A stretch of DNA of 49,848 nucleotides, taken from Arthrobacter sp. M2012083 (GTDB taxonomy: Bacteria; Actinomycetota; Actinomycetes; Actinomycetales; Micrococcaceae). Numbering within the stretch: position 1 is the stretch's first letter; the number at the start of each line of letters is the position of its first letter. A model generated the notes under the pieces. It had not been told where the DNA came from and did not search any database. It saw only the letters and a list, made by a program, of their open reading frames with translations. Below, in pieces: positions 24,011 through 32,929 of this stretch. A program made the position numbers and the translations under genes. Where the stretch lies: assembly GCF_000281065.1 (NCBI RefSeq), contig NZ_AKKK01000065.1, forward strand, positions 1 through 49,848, in the 5' to 3' direction.

Positions 24011-24175
24011 ATGAAGGCGACAGACAAGACCGAGCATGTCCTGCGGCACCACACCGACGCTCCGGCGGAGGGTGAAACGGAAGGCTGGGTTTCGCACGAT
24101 ACCGGCATCCACAGCCAGGACGCCGCGGAAGGCCCGGACTTCGACGACGACGCCCCGCCGTCGGGCGCTTCATAA
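24011..24175 (+). CDS. Small acidic protein, 54 residues
   Basis: Starts MKATDKTEHVLRHHTDAPAE, with AGGGAG upstream at fair spacing from ATG 24011. It is rich in Asp, Glu, His and Pro, has no hydrophobic segment and is probably disordered. It is divergent from the EcsC-like gene and 110 bp before the MFS gene. Not recognised; coding status rests on the ribosome binding site and typical codon use. Confidence 0.5.
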   Translation: MKATDKTEHVLRHHTDAPAEGETEGWVSHDTGIHSQDAAEGPDFDDDAPPSGAS

Positions 24176-24273
24176 CTTAGTTTCGTCCCGAACGTCGTCC
24201 CGGTCACCGGGGCCCATCAACCGGATGCCGGCCACGGCTCCAACGCGCCTTCCACAGCGTCAGTGCGCAGGTC

Positions 24274-24279
24274 TAGGCT
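24274..24279 (+). promoter_or_regulatory. -10 hexamer TAGGCT of a leaderless promoter (MFS gene)
   Basis: TAGGCT ends 6 nt before the ATG at 24286; no ribosome binding site is present. Confidence 0.5.
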
Positions 24280-24285
24280 AGTGAA

Positions 24286-25590
24286 ATGGCCGCGTTGAGA
24301 GCGCTGCGTCCCTTTGCGCACCGGGAATTCCGGGTGCTGATTTCTGCGCTGTCCATCTCCATTTTCGGATCCGGCATGTGGGCAGTGGCGATGGTCTATG
24401 AAGTGATCCACCTTGGTGGGGGCCCGCTGGAACTGTCCTTGGTTGCCACCGCGGCCAGCATCGGACTGGTTGGTTTCGTGCTGGCTGGCGGAATCGCTGC
24501 AGACAGGCTCCCGCAAAGGCTCCTGATCATCGCCGTGGAAGGCGCCAACCTGGCAGTCATTGCCACGATTACAGGACTTGCCATGTTCAATGTCCTTCAA
24601 CTGTGGCACCTCGCTATCGGCGCCTTCGTCCTGGGAGTGGGCCAGGCGTTCTTCTTTCCTGCATATTCGGCCATCCTTCCGCGCATCCTGCCCGCGGACG
24701 ACCTCCTGGCAGCGAATGGCTTGGAGGGCACTGTGCGCCCGGTATTGCAGCAGGCGGCCGGTCCTGCCCTTGCGGGAATCCTTGTAGCGGCGTTGTCCCC
24801 GGCGCACGCCGTCGCAGGCGTTGCTGTCTGCCATTTGTTGGCGTTCGGGATCGTGAACTTCCTGAGCCGCCGGACGCTGGGTCCGAACACCCCCGGGCCG
24901 GGCGGGGCACCTGCAAAATCGTCCCTCTTCAAAGACCTGCGGGAAGGATTCAGCTACACCATCCGCACACCGTGGCTTCTCTGGACCCTGATTTGGGCTT
25001 GCCTTTCCGTCCTGTTCCTCATCGGACCCATTGAGGTGTTGCTGCCGTTCGTTGTTCAGGACCAGCTGGGCGGCGACTCGAGGATGTTCGGCTTTCTCCT
25101 GGCCATCATGGGCGTCGGCAGTGCCGTGGCTGCACTGGCAACGGCTTCCTTGCGCCTTCCCCGCCGCTACCTGACCGTCATGGTGTTGACATGGGGATTG
25201 GGGAGCCTGCCGGTTGCCGCCATTGGTTTCATGGACAGCTTCTGGATGCTCGGCGTTGCCATGCTCATTTTCGGAGTTACAGAGGGGATCGGAACTGTCA
25301 TCTGGGGCACACTGCTGCAACGGCGGGTGCCACGGCACCTGCTGGGGCGGATTTCCAGCTTGGACTTCTTCGTTTCGCTGGCCCTCATGCCGGTATCCAT
25401 GGCTCTCGCCGGACCGATCGCCGAGGTTGTCCCCATCTGGCTCATTTTCTTCATTGGTGGTTTGGCGTGCCCCATCATGGCCTTCGTGGCGCTCTTCGTC
25501 GCACGCATGATGACCGATGAGATCGAGAACCCCTTGACTTCGGAAACGCCCGATCCGGAATCTGCAGACACGCAGCCTGACTCTGTGTAG
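24286..25590 (+). CDS. MFS transporter, EntS/MFS_3-like exporter
   Basis: A 434-residue major-facilitator protein with about 12 membrane segments. The opening LRPFAHREFRVLISALSISIFGSGMW, motif A variant GGIAADRLPQRLL, and FFFPAYSAILPRILPADDLLAANGLEG are typical of the MFS_3/EntS-like group of exporters. The C-terminal tail is acidic (PDPESADTQPDSV). Substrate unknown; macrolide, siderophore or other drug-type export are family possibilities. ATG 24286 fits the leaderless promoter. Confidence 0.88.
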   Translation: MAALRALRPFAHREFRVLISALSISIFGSGMWAVAMVYEVIHLGGGPLELSLVATAASIGLVGFVLAGGIAADRLPQRLLIIAVEGANLAVIATITGLAMFNVLQLWHLAIGAFVLGVGQAFFFPAYSAILPRILPADDLLAANGLEGTVRPVLQQAAGPALAGILVAALSPAHAVAGVAVCHLLAFGIVNFLSRRTLGPNTPGPGGAPAKSSLFKDLREGFSYTIRTPWLLWTLIWACLSVLFLIGPIEVLLPFVVQDQLGGDSRMFGFLLAIMGVGSAVAALATASLRLPRRYLTVMVLTWGLGSLPVAAIGFMDSFWMLGVAMLIFGVTEGIGTVIWGTLLQRRVPRHLLGRISSLDFFVSLALMPVSMALAGPIAEVVPIWLIFFIGGLACPIMAFVALFVARMMTDEIENPLTSETPDPESADTQPDSV

Positions 25591-25650
25591 CGTGTGCACT
25601 ATCCCAGGAAGGACTTACCTTGGTACCTCTCGGTGCCGCCGACGAAGTAG

Positions 25651-26031
25651 CTACTTGCCGGCAGCCAGCGTGCCGATCTCATCCCCGCCCTGGCCGAATA
25701 CCGCTAGCTTTCCGTCTTCCTGGATCCTTGCCGTGGAGGCGTTCGACAGCCACGTATCGACGCCCTCGCAGGCCATGCGGGTAGAGGCGAACCCCCCGAA
25801 CGCGATGGTTTTGCCGTCCTCTTTCCAAGATCCCATAAGCCTGTTGCAGCCATCAGTTCCGGCCGCACTCCCATCCGCTTTCAGCTCAAGGGAGGGTTGC
25901 TTGGGGTCGCTGGTGTCACCCCAGACACCCACGAAAGGACTGGTGCCGCTTCCCATGCAGCCTGCCAACAAGGCGGCTGCAGCAATCGCAAGGGAAACGA
26001 CGCGGGCGGTGCGAGTCCGGGTCTGCGCCAT
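25651..26031 (-). CDS. META-domain lipoprotein
   Basis: A 126-residue secreted lipoprotein. A basic N-region (MAQTRTRTAR), hydrophobic stretch and lipobox LLAGC (Cys25) are followed by one META/HslJ-like domain: VGVWGDTSDPKQPSLELKAD, GCNRLMGSWKEDGKTIAFGG, TRMACEG. Related domains occur in heat-shock protein HslJ and in protease-inhibitor-like proteins. It should be anchored to the outer face of the membrane. ATG 26031 has a TAGACT -10 six bases upstream. Confidence 0.85.
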   Translation of the reverse strand: MAQTRTRTARVVSLAIAAAALLAGCMGSGTSPFVGVWGDTSDPKQPSLELKADGSAAGTDGCNRLMGSWKEDGKTIAFGGFASTRMACEGVDTWLSNASTARIQEDGKLAVFGQGGDEIGTLAAGK

Positions 26032-26037
26032 GCGGTC

Positions 26038-26043
26038 AGTCTA
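26038..26043 (-). promoter_or_regulatory. -10 hexamer TAGACT of a leaderless promoter (META gene)
   Basis: On the reverse strand TAGACT ends 6 nt before the ATG at 26031. Confidence 0.5.
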
Positions 26044-26120
26044 GGTTCACTTCTCCGGAATCCACCAGAGTCCGGACGAACTGCCTGTGGACTTCTGGTG
26101 GGACTCATGACCCCCGGATC

Positions 26121-26155
26121 GTGCGGTCGGTCGCGACTCAGACGGCCGACCGCAC
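26121..26155. terminator. GC-rich hairpin downstream of the GAF-ANTAR gene
   Basis: GTGCGGTCGGTC pairs with GGCCGACCGCAC (one mismatched or G-U position) around an 11-nt loop. It lies downstream of the leftward GAF-ANTAR gene and upstream of the META gene. There is no T run, so its role as terminator is provisional. Confidence 0.4.
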
Positions 26156-26393
26156 TAGCCCGGTTTACGCAATGATGGCGCCCCGGGCGGGCCCCAGAAC
26201 CCGCCACACCCATCACTGCTAACTGCGTCGATGAACCGCAACGCAGCCGAAAAGGGCAACGGCGCTGTATGCGGTTCAAACGACATGGGCATTGGATATG
26301 TGCTTTGAGCTGCGGAAACGTGACGCGGCGTTTCGAGAAATATTTCAGCGACACTTTTCTGAGCCGGGGCCCCTACGGCACCAGTCCGATGGC

Positions 26394-27131
26394 TCAGTCG
26401 TCAAAGCGCAGCTGGTTGTCACTGCTGCCGCTGAGGTTGGCGATAATTTCCGAGGCGACTGCATAAAGTTTTTGGTTTCGATGGCTTGAAGCCTTGGTCA
26501 ACACACTGAACGCCTCGTCCTGACTGCAACGATTCTGGGCCATGATGACGCCGCAGGCAAGGTCGATGACTGTCCTGGAGGACATCGCCGTTTTCAGGTC
26601 CGCATTGAGCTGCTCCACGGTTTCGATCCTGATGGCCAAACGCAACGTACTGCCGGCGACATCAGCGAAGGCTGCGGCTTCAGCAATCACTGTATCCGTG
26701 AAGGTTCCCGCCGTGGGAGCGAAAAAGTTGATGACCGCTTCAGATGTCTCTCCCAGGTCCATGGGCACGCCCAAGGCGCTGTGGACTCCTTCGGCCGCCA
26801 AAGCCTTGCTGTATAACGGCCATTTGGTGTCAGTGGCAACGTCTGCCAGCAGCACCATTCGGCCAAGATCCAAGGCTTCAAGGCAAGGGCCCTGCCGAAG
26901 TTCCTGTTCAATTTTGTCCAGGTGCACGGCCCTCTCACTGCTGCCTGCGACAGTAGCGGTTCGTTTGCGTCTGCGCAATGTCAGGGCGCAGTCGATGTTT
27001 TCACCGGCCACCTTGCTCATCGCATCGCAGGCGAAGCTGGTCACGCCGTTGAGAATTCCGTGGATGTCGGAACTACCGACCACCAGCTCATGCAGGCTTC
27101 TGATGTGTTCGGCGTTTCCGGTGGGTTCCAT
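26394..27131 (-). CDS. GAF-ANTAR domain RNA-binding antiterminator regulator
   Basis: A 245-residue regulator. A GAF sensor domain (about 20-165, with RQGPCLEALDLGRMVLLADV and HSALGVPMDLGETSEAVINF) is followed by an ANTAR domain (about 180-235: AMSSRTVIDLACGVIMAQNR, SQDEAFSVLTKASSHRNQKL, AVASEIIANL). ANTAR proteins bind paired stem-loops in nascent RNA and prevent termination; the actinobacterial GAF-ANTAR form senses an unknown small ligand or redox state. ATG 27131 (MEPTGNAEHIRS) fits a leaderless promoter (TACGAT); residues before it are not domain-like. Divergent from a 69-residue protein gene. Confidence 0.88.
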   Translation of the reverse strand: MEPTGNAEHIRSLHELVVGSSDIHGILNGVTSFACDAMSKVAGENIDCALTLRRRKRTATVAGSSERAVHLDKIEQELRQGPCLEALDLGRMVLLADVATDTKWPLYSKALAAEGVHSALGVPMDLGETSEAVINFFAPTAGTFTDTVIAEAAAFADVAGSTLRLAIRIETVEQLNADLKTAMSSRTVIDLACGVIMAQNRCSQDEAFSVLTKASSHRNQKLYAVASEIIANLSGSSDNQLRFDD

Positions 27132-27138
27132 GAGCCTA

Positions 27139-27144
27139 ATCGTA
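27139..27144 (-). promoter_or_regulatory. -10 hexamer TACGAT of a leaderless promoter (GAF-ANTAR gene)
   Basis: On the reverse strand TACGAT ends 7 nt before the ATG at 27131. Confidence 0.5.
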
Positions 27145-27265
27145 GGAACACTTCGGCTTCCCGTCACCCATTGCCCCGGAAACAGAGCAAGGGGTACAGT
27201 TCGAAAATAAGTAACCTGATTAGTTCCCTCGAGAGCGACCCGCCGCTTGGAGCGGGAAATCTGCC

Positions 27266-27475
27266 ATGGAAGATCCACGTCGAACAGCGCGAAAGCTCAT
27301 ACGAAGCCGGACCATTGACCTTGAAGCCCTCTGGATCAAGTACTGGGCCCACGGCGGAAATGCCTCCATCTTTGAACTCGATGCCTACATCTTCGAAATC
27401 CAGGAAGGGCACCCCTTCGAGCTGCGGATCTTGTCATGGGCTCTTGAGGACCTGGGGGTCGACGCCGCCCTTTGA
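27266..27475 (+). CDS. Small protein of unknown function, 69 residues
   Basis: MEDPRRTARKLIRSRTIDLE followed by an aromatic and acidic stretch (ALWIKYWAHGGNASIFELDA and FEIQEGHPFELRILSWALED). The basic N-terminus and amphipathic helical pattern look like a folded small protein rather than a shadow frame, and the opposite strand is not a better candidate. It is divergent from the GAF-ANTAR gene. Not recognised. Confidence 0.6.
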   Translation: MEDPRRTARKLIRSRTIDLEALWIKYWAHGGNASIFELDAYIFEIQEGHPFELRILSWALEDLGVDAAL

Positions 27476-27583
27476 AGGGACAGCATGCCCGGTCGTTTCG
27501 GCACTCGGAACGATCATCGCCCTGATGGGCTCAGTGGTTTTCTCCTGGGTGGCCTTGTGACTCAACTTGTGCGGAACTGCTGG

Positions 27584-27619
27584 GCTTGGCGGGAATCCGG
27601 GTGGAGGACCCCGCCAAGC
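27584..27619. terminator. Hairpin terminator between ilvD and the 69-residue gene
   Basis: GCTTGGCGGG (27584-27593) pairs perfectly with CCCGCCAAGC (27610-27619) around a 16-nt loop, located between two convergent genes. Strong stem, no clear T run; likely a bidirectional stop. Confidence 0.6.
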
Positions 27620-27651
27620 TTGAGGGCGTGCGCTCGGGCGCTGGAGGAAGC

Positions 27652-29514
27652 CTAGAGGTTTTCCACCAGCGAAACGTCGCGGACGGCGCCCTTGTCTGCT
27701 GACAGGGCCATGGCCGCGTAAGCACGGAGCGCGGGAGACACGTGGCGTTCGCGGTCCTTCGGCTTGTAGCCGCCGTTGACCTCCAGTTTTTCGCGTCGTT
27801 CGGCAAGGATCTCGTCCGAGACCTGCAACTGGAGGGAACGCTGGGTGATATCGATGCTGATAATGTCGCCGTTCTCCACCAGGGCGATGGCACCGCCGGA
27901 GGCAGCCTCCGGAGAGATGTGCCCGATCGACAGGCCGGAGGTACCGCCGGAGAAGCGGCCGTCCGTGATCAGGGCGCACTTCTTTCCCAGGCCGCGGCCC
28001 TTCAGGAACGAGGTGGGGTAGAGCATTTCCTGCATACCCGGCCCGCCTCTGGGCCCTTCGTAGCGGATGACCACCACGTCGCCTTCCTTGATGGTCTTGT
28101 TCAGGATCTTTTCCACGGCTTCGTCCTGCGACTCACACACAACGGCTGGGCCTTCGAAGGTCCAGATGGACTCGTCCACACCTGCGGTCTTCACCACCGC
28201 GCCGTCCACAGCCACATTGCCCCGCAGCACAGCCAGGCCGCCATCCTTGGAGTAAGCGTGCTCCACGGAACGGATGCAGCCATCCTCAGCGTCGGTGTCC
28301 AGGGAGGTCCACTGGTTCGACTGCGAGAAAGCTGTGGAGGAGCGGACGCCGCCTGGAGCGGCGTGCCATAGTGCCTCCGCCTCCTCGGTGGCCTTGCCGC
28401 CGCGGATGTCCCAGTCGTCCAGCCAGCCATCCAAATCGTTGGAATGTACGGAGTGGACGTTCTTGTGAAGGAGGCCGCCGCGGTTCAGTTCACCCAGCAG
28501 TGCGGGGATGCCCCCGGCACGGTGCACATCTTCCATGTAATAGGTCTTGTCCCCGGCGACGTTCGGGGCCACCTTGGCCAAGCAGGGCACCTGACGGGAC
28601 TTGGCGTCCATCTCGGCCAGGCCATAGTCCACGCCCGCCTCCTGGGCCGCGGCCAGCAGGTGCAGGATGGTGTTGGTGGAGCCGCCCATGGAGATGTCCA
28701 GGGCCATGGCGTTGTCGAAAGCCTCGGCAGTTGCGATGGAGCGCGGCAGCACGGAGTCGTCGTCGCCGTCGTAATAGCGCTTGACGAGCTCGACGACGGT
28801 GGCGCCGGCCTTCTCATAGAGCGCCTTACGTGCGGTGTGCGTCGCGAGCACAGAGCCGTTGCCCGGGAGGGCAAGGCCGATTGCCTCGGCAAGGCAGTTC
28901 ATCGAGTTGGCGGTAAACATGCCAGAGCACGAACCGCAGGTGGGGCAGGCGTTCTCTTCGATGAGGTTGATGTCTTCATCGGAAATGGATTCATCAACAG
29001 CGTCGGCAATCGCGTTCACCAGGTCCAGGGACCGTACGGAGCCGTCGGTCAGGGTCACGCGGCCGGCTTCCATGGGACCGCCGGAGACGAACACTACGGG
29101 GATGTTCAGGCGCAGCGCGGCCATAAGCATGCCCGGGGTGATTTTGTCGCAGTTGGAGATGCAGACCAACGCGTCTGCGCAGTGTGCGTTGACCATGTAC
29201 TCGACGGAGTCGGCGATCAGGTCGCGGGACGGCAGCGAGTAGAGCATGCCGGAGTGGCCCATGGCGATGCCGTCGTCCACGGCGATGGTGTTGAACTCGC
29301 GCGGCACGGCGCCGGCGGCGAGGATCGCGTCGGAGACGATCCGGCCCACGGGGGCAAGGTGGGTGTGGCCGGGGACGAATTCGGTGAAGGAGTTGGCAAC
29401 GGCGATGATCGGTTTGCCGATGTCCGTGTTGGCAACGCCGGAGGCGCGCAGCAGTGCGCGGGCGCCGGCCATGTTGCGGCCATGGGTAACTGTTCTTGAG
29501 CGTAGTGCAGGCAT
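27652..29514 (-). CDS. ilvD: Dihydroxy-acid dehydratase
   Basis: A 620-residue IlvD: converts 2,3-dihydroxy-isovalerate and -methylvalerate to the 2-keto acids in valine, isoleucine and leucine synthesis. Start motif RSRTVTHGRNMAGARALLRA; Fe-S ligands in ISNCDKITPGML and NACPTCGSCSGMFTANSMNC; substrate/Mg region SLPSRDLIADSVEYMVNAHC; C-terminal ALITDGRFSGGTSGLSIGHI. Length matches the family. ATG at 29514 has AGCAGGA eight bases upstream; another ATG at 29523 sits directly on that site. It is divergent from an MmyB-like regulator. Confidence 0.97.
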   Translation of the reverse strand: MPALRSRTVTHGRNMAGARALLRASGVANTDIGKPIIAVANSFTEFVPGHTHLAPVGRIVSDAILAAGAVPREFNTIAVDDGIAMGHSGMLYSLPSRDLIADSVEYMVNAHCADALVCISNCDKITPGMLMAALRLNIPVVFVSGGPMEAGRVTLTDGSVRSLDLVNAIADAVDESISDEDINLIEENACPTCGSCSGMFTANSMNCLAEAIGLALPGNGSVLATHTARKALYEKAGATVVELVKRYYDGDDDSVLPRSIATAEAFDNAMALDISMGGSTNTILHLLAAAQEAGVDYGLAEMDAKSRQVPCLAKVAPNVAGDKTYYMEDVHRAGGIPALLGELNRGGLLHKNVHSVHSNDLDGWLDDWDIRGGKATEEAEALWHAAPGGVRSSTAFSQSNQWTSLDTDAEDGCIRSVEHAYSKDGGLAVLRGNVAVDGAVVKTAGVDESIWTFEGPAVVCESQDEAVEKILNKTIKEGDVVVIRYEGPRGGPGMQEMLYPTSFLKGRGLGKKCALITDGRFSGGTSGLSIGHISPEAASGGAIALVENGDIISIDITQRSLQLQVSDEILAERREKLEVNGGYKPKDRERHVSPALRAYAAMALSADKGAVRDVSLVENL

Positions 29515-29560
29515 GGATACCATCCTGCTGTTCTTCTACGGTTGGCGGAAGACGGTGCTG

Positions 29561-29570
29561 CTACTAGTAG
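29561..29570. promoter_or_regulatory. Palindrome CTACTAGTAG between ilvD and the MmyB-like regulator
   Basis: A perfect 10-bp palindrome at the middle of the 86-bp divergent intergenic region; a possible operator for the regulator. Confidence 0.35.
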
Positions 29571-29587
29571 TGAAAGTACCAGAGTAA

Positions 29588-29593
29588 TAGTGT
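29588..29593 (+). promoter_or_regulatory. -10 hexamer TAGTGT of a leaderless promoter
   Basis: TAGTGT ends 7 nt before the GTG start at 29601; no ribosome binding site between. Confidence 0.45.
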
Positions 29594-29600
29594 TGAGTTC

Positions 29601-30428
29601 GTGAAAGATGAGAGACGCAAAGAACTGGGGCTCTTCCTGAGGACCCGCCGAAACCAGGCCCTTCGTTCGGACTATGGACTGCCCCCCGTGGGTCGTTCCC
29701 GCGAGCGCGGCCTCCGTCGGGAAGAGATCGCGTTCCTCTCCGGGGTCAGCGTCACTTGGTACACCTGGCTGGAGCAGGGCCGTGACATCAGCCCCTCACG
29801 CCAAGTCCTGGAAGCCGTGGCCCGAACGCTGCATCTTTCCGACACCGGCCTGAGCTACGTGCTCTCCTTGGGCGGATACTCGTCGGCGCTCCCCAAAGGA
29901 CCAGTGGCGGCCGATGCGCCCGCGCATGTGCAGCGCCTGCTGGACGCCCTGGACCCCAACCCTTCTTACGCCTTGTCCCCGGACTGGGGAATCGCCGGAT
30001 GGAATCGCGCTTACGAAGCGCTCTATCCCAACATCGGGACGTTCGACGCCTCGGACCGGAACCTTCTGTGGCTCGTCTTCACCGACCCCTACATCCGTGA
30101 CCTGCTGCCCGACTGGGACGTCACCAGCAAGCGCTTCCTGGCTGAGTTCAGGGCCGAAACCGGGCAGCGCCTGGGCGACCCCGATGTGGAGTATCAAGTA
30201 GGCCGGCTCAAGGACGCGAGCCCGGAGTTCCAGGAAAGCTGGGACCGGTACGACATCCTCGGCTTCGAATCCCGCGAGCGGCAGTTCCACCACCCCGCAG
30301 TTGGCGTCCTGCACATGGAGCACCACCAGGTCTCACCCTCCGACCGGCCCGACCTTCACATCGTCGTTTACACGCCGGCGCCGGGGAGTGATGCGGGCGA
30401 GCAGATGCAACGGCTGATGGGGATCTGA
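29601..30428 (+). CDS. MmyB-like helix-turn-helix transcriptional regulator
   Basis: A 275-residue XRE-type regulator with the MmyB-like ligand-binding region. The HTH (about 8-85) contains LGLFLRTRRNQAL, GLRREEIAFLSGVSVTWYTW, LEQGRDISPSRQVLEAVART. The C-terminal PAS-like half has YALSPDWGIAGWNRAYEALY and FHHPAVGVLHMEHHQV, as in MmyB, which controls methylenomycin and, in other actinobacteria, binds fatty-acid-like ligands. GTG at 29601 is supported by the leaderless promoter. Its target may include ilvD or itself; this is a guess from orientation. Confidence 0.9.
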   Translation: MKDERRKELGLFLRTRRNQALRSDYGLPPVGRSRERGLRREEIAFLSGVSVTWYTWLEQGRDISPSRQVLEAVARTLHLSDTGLSYVLSLGGYSSALPKGPVAADAPAHVQRLLDALDPNPSYALSPDWGIAGWNRAYEALYPNIGTFDASDRNLLWLVFTDPYIRDLLPDWDVTSKRFLAEFRAETGQRLGDPDVEYQVGRLKDASPEFQESWDRYDILGFESRERQFHHPAVGVLHMEHHQVSPSDRPDLHIVVYTPAPGSDAGEQMQRLMGI

Positions 30429-30459
30429 TGCACATCCGGGGACCCGGCGGGGCGTGCTT

Positions 30460-31569
30460 TTAGCCAAGCTCCCTCTTGTCGAGGACGAAATTCGCCGGCA
30501 CCGACGCGACGCCGTTTGCCTGGACTACTACATAGTGCTCCCCCGGGTAATAGGAACGGGTTGTGATTGGGCGGAAGGAATGTGCTTTTGTGACAGTGGC
30601 TGTCTCACCTGGCCCAATACGGCGGGACGTCAGCTTGAAAGTTTTAGCGCTTACCGTGCCATTGGCCCGCTGGAAACCGATGGAATAGTCGATGGCTGCT
30701 TTAGCGGGCCGGGGGCCTTCATTCACCACCTCGGCTGAAAATTCCACAGTTCCGCCCCATGCCACTGAAGTGTGAAGGATTCGAGGCTCCATAACCACGA
30801 GCTGGCCGCCCGAGAAGCCCAGGAGGGCGAGCGCGTCCGGATTACCTTGCTTGACGAGCGTCCTGAGTCCATGGCGGATCACCTTGGGCGTGGTGTCGTC
30901 GGGTTTTTCCGACCATCGGCGCGCAGTAGCTATCACCAGCTGCGGATCGATCCGGCTCAGATCATTGAGATGGTTCGCCGCTGAACGTCGAACGTATTCG
31001 ACACGATCTTGATAGGTGGCATCGAGGATCCCCTGCGTTGCTGCTGGGTTGGCCACCAGCCAAGGAACCCTTTTGGCCCACGGCAAGTAAGCGCGAGAGC
31101 CCTCGGTAGCGAGCCGGCGGACGTTTTCGTCGTCGTGATTCGTCCACGTTTGCATGGTGGCGATAGCTCGTTCCGGCCGGGCAGCTATGAGGTCACGGAT
31201 GGCGAACTCTCCCGTTAGCCTCCCGGTCAGGCGGGACAGGACCGTAAGAGCGGCGTCAAAGTCCGCGAGCGACCCCGATTGCAGTGCCCTGCCGGTCACC
31301 ACCTCGGTAGCCGGCCACACCATCCAACCCGTAAACCGAGGGTCATCGAGCGCATCGAGCATGATCCCCTGGACCGCGGGGTAACCGGCCGGCAAATCAT
31401 CAAGGAGCGCGTCCCTGACGATATCAACCCGCTGCCGGAGGCGTTGCCCGTCAAACGAGCCACGTGAGCGCTCCAATGTTGGCAGCGCAATGTTGGGTTC
31501 GGCACTCGTGAGTATGGATCGCAGTTCAGCTACAACACTGGAATTGATCAGCTCATCCATGGCGCCCAT
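30460..31569 (-). CDS. AlkD-like DNA alkylation repair protein with C-terminal beta domain
   Basis: A 369-residue HEAT-repeat protein of the AlkC/AlkD-like DNA alkylation repair family. Helical repeats fill residues 1-240 (RVDIVRDALLDDLPAGYPAV, NHDDENVRRLATEGSRAYLPWAKRVP, EYVRRSAANHLNDLSRIDPQ). An Ig-like beta domain follows (ILHTSVAWGGTVEFSAEVVN, PITTRSYYPGEHYVVVQANG). This N-HEAT/C-Ig arrangement matches the AlkC-type glycosylase group that excises alkylated bases; catalytic residues were not assigned. ATG 31569 is preceded by GGAGGAAACGT. Convergent with the MmyB-like gene. Confidence 0.85.
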   Translation of the reverse strand: MGAMDELINSSVVAELRSILTSAEPNIALPTLERSRGSFDGQRLRQRVDIVRDALLDDLPAGYPAVQGIMLDALDDPRFTGWMVWPATEVVTGRALQSGSLADFDAALTVLSRLTGRLTGEFAIRDLIAARPERAIATMQTWTNHDDENVRRLATEGSRAYLPWAKRVPWLVANPAATQGILDATYQDRVEYVRRSAANHLNDLSRIDPQLVIATARRWSEKPDDTTPKVIRHGLRTLVKQGNPDALALLGFSGGQLVVMEPRILHTSVAWGGTVEFSAEVVNEGPRPAKAAIDYSIGFQRANGTVSAKTFKLTSRRIGPGETATVTKAHSFRPITTRSYYPGEHYVVVQANGVASVPANFVLDKRELG

Positions 31570-31645
31570 ACGTTTCCTCCTTCGCCGGTTTTGCCATCGT
31601 AGGCGATGGGGTGACATCGAACGCGCGCTGGCCAAAGCCGTGGGA

Positions 31646-32929
31646 CTAGCCCTTGGGCGGGGCAGCGAGGGGTTGCTTGTCGAGCCGGGACGATTCGGGA
31701 CCTGTAGTCTTTTCGGCTGTAATCCGCCCTAGGACCAGTATCAACACCAAGGCCACAGTCACAGGTACACACACAGAGAGAACAATGGTGCCGGTATCCC
31801 CGCCAAGGCCGATCAGAATGCCGCCGAATATCGGACCCACCACGGATCCGAGTCGCCCCAATGACGCTGCCCACCCTACCCCCGCGGTCACAGTTGCTTG
31901 AGGGTACAGAGTCACTGCCACAGCCGCCTGGCCGATCATGCCGGCTTGGAGCCCAAGACCGACGCCCCCGAAGACAATCAGCAACAGCGCCTTGTCCGGA
32001 CCGAGGAATGCGGAAACGACGAGGAACCCGACCGCGGCTGCTGACGTGCAGGCCAAAACCGAAGTCATCCGGCGTCGACGTGATCCCAGAATCAGCACAC
32101 AGGCTCCAACGATGCTTCCTACGCCCAACGCCGCCGATCCCAAGGGCGCCAGATCAAGGCCGAAACCGTAGCTCGTAAGCAGGGTCGGCAGCCACGATGA
32201 GAATACGTAGTAAACGGCGAAGATAAGGAATGAGAATGACCACAGGAGAAGCGTTCTGCTCCGTACGGGTCCATCGAAAAGGCGGGAAACCGCGGCGTGG
32301 CGCTTGGCCTCCGAAGGATCCAAGGGAGTGATCGACGCGTGTTTGCCTGATAGGCCGACCCATAGGAACGGCAAGAGCACACCGGAGGCGATGGCTCCGA
32401 GAATGAAAACCCATTCCCACCCGAGCGCATTTGTAATGATGCCCCCGCCGAGTCCAGCGATGAGGGCCCCGAATGAAATACCTGTCATCACGACTACTGC
32501 AATCGATTGGCGCAAACGTGACGGATTGACGGCAGTCGCATGTGAGACAGCCGCAGGGAGCACGGCCCCTAACCCCAGCCCTGTCACGAAACGAAGGACC
32601 GTCAGCTCCACCATTGAACCTGACCATGCCGTCAGCAGCGAACCAATCGTGAAGAGTAGAACGGCGGAGAAGATGACATTCCTTGTGCCCAGTTTTGCTA
32701 CTAAGCGTCCTACCGCCATGTAACCGAGAGCCACCCCGGCACTCGTAAACGCGAGGGCCGGGGTGAAATGGGCGGGCCCAACTCCCCATTCCTTGGATAT
32801 CGACGGAATGGACACTCCGAGTGCGACCGTGTCGTAGCCATCGAGCACCACAGCGGCAAATGCGAGGCAAAGTACCCACCAGTTCGGTTTGATCTCATCC
32901 TGCATTCCGGGTTTGCTCATCGTGTCCAT
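31646..32929 (-). CDS. MFS transporter, aromatic acid:H+ symporter (AAHS) family
   Basis: A 427-residue 12-segment symporter. The AAHS signature DGYDT lies at residues 30-34 in the first membrane segment (Asp30 and Asp33 are needed for transport in PcaK), and MAVGRLVAKLGTRNVI provides the loop 2-3 motif. AAHS members import benzoate, 4-hydroxybenzoate and similar aromatic acids. ATG at 32929 follows AAGGACGT. No aromatic catabolic genes lie beside it in this window, so the substrate is unresolved. It is transcribed away from the SGNH hydrolase. Confidence 0.88.
   Translation of the reverse strand: MDTMSKPGMQDEIKPNWWVLCLAFAAVVLDGYDTVALGVSIPSISKEWGVGPAHFTPALAFTSAGVALGYMAVGRLVAKLGTRNVIFSAVLLFTIGSLLTAWSGSMVELTVLRFVTGLGLGAVLPAAVSHATAVNPSRLRQSIAVVVMTGISFGALIAGLGGGIITNALGWEWVFILGAIASGVLLPFLWVGLSGKHASITPLDPSEAKRHAAVSRLFDGPVRSRTLLLWSFSFLIFAVYYVFSSWLPTLLTSYGFGLDLAPLGSAALGVGSIVGACVLILGSRRRRMTSVLACTSAAAVGFLVVSAFLGPDKALLLIVFGGVGLGLQAGMIGQAAVAVTLYPQATVTAGVGWAASLGRLGSVVGPIFGGILIGLGGDTGTIVLSVCVPVTVALVLILVLGRITAEKTTGPESSRLDKQPLAAPPKG

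Larger units (their letters stand above)
26032..26393. other. 362-bp intergenic stretch with two hairpins
   Basis: No convincing gene. Besides the promoter of the META gene (-10 at 26038-26043) it holds a strong hairpin at 26121-26155 and a smaller one with GGCGGG (26186-26191) pairing with CCCGCC (26200-26205). Short frames here lack ribosome binding sites. Confidence 0.6.

Noticed and set aside
24217..25599. 460-residue reverse-strand frame opposite the MFS gene
   Set aside because: Composition is His/Gln/Arg-rich without any domain, a typical antisense shadow in GC-rich DNA. The forward strand encodes a clear MFS protein.
27485..27655. Possible 57-residue forward frame after the 69-residue gene
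   Set aside because: Runs through the terminator hairpin and into the ilvD 3' end, no ribosome binding site, no recognisable sequence.
28444..29499. 351-residue forward frame opposite ilvD
   Set aside because: Gly/His/Val-rich shadow; ilvD on the reverse strand is unambiguous.
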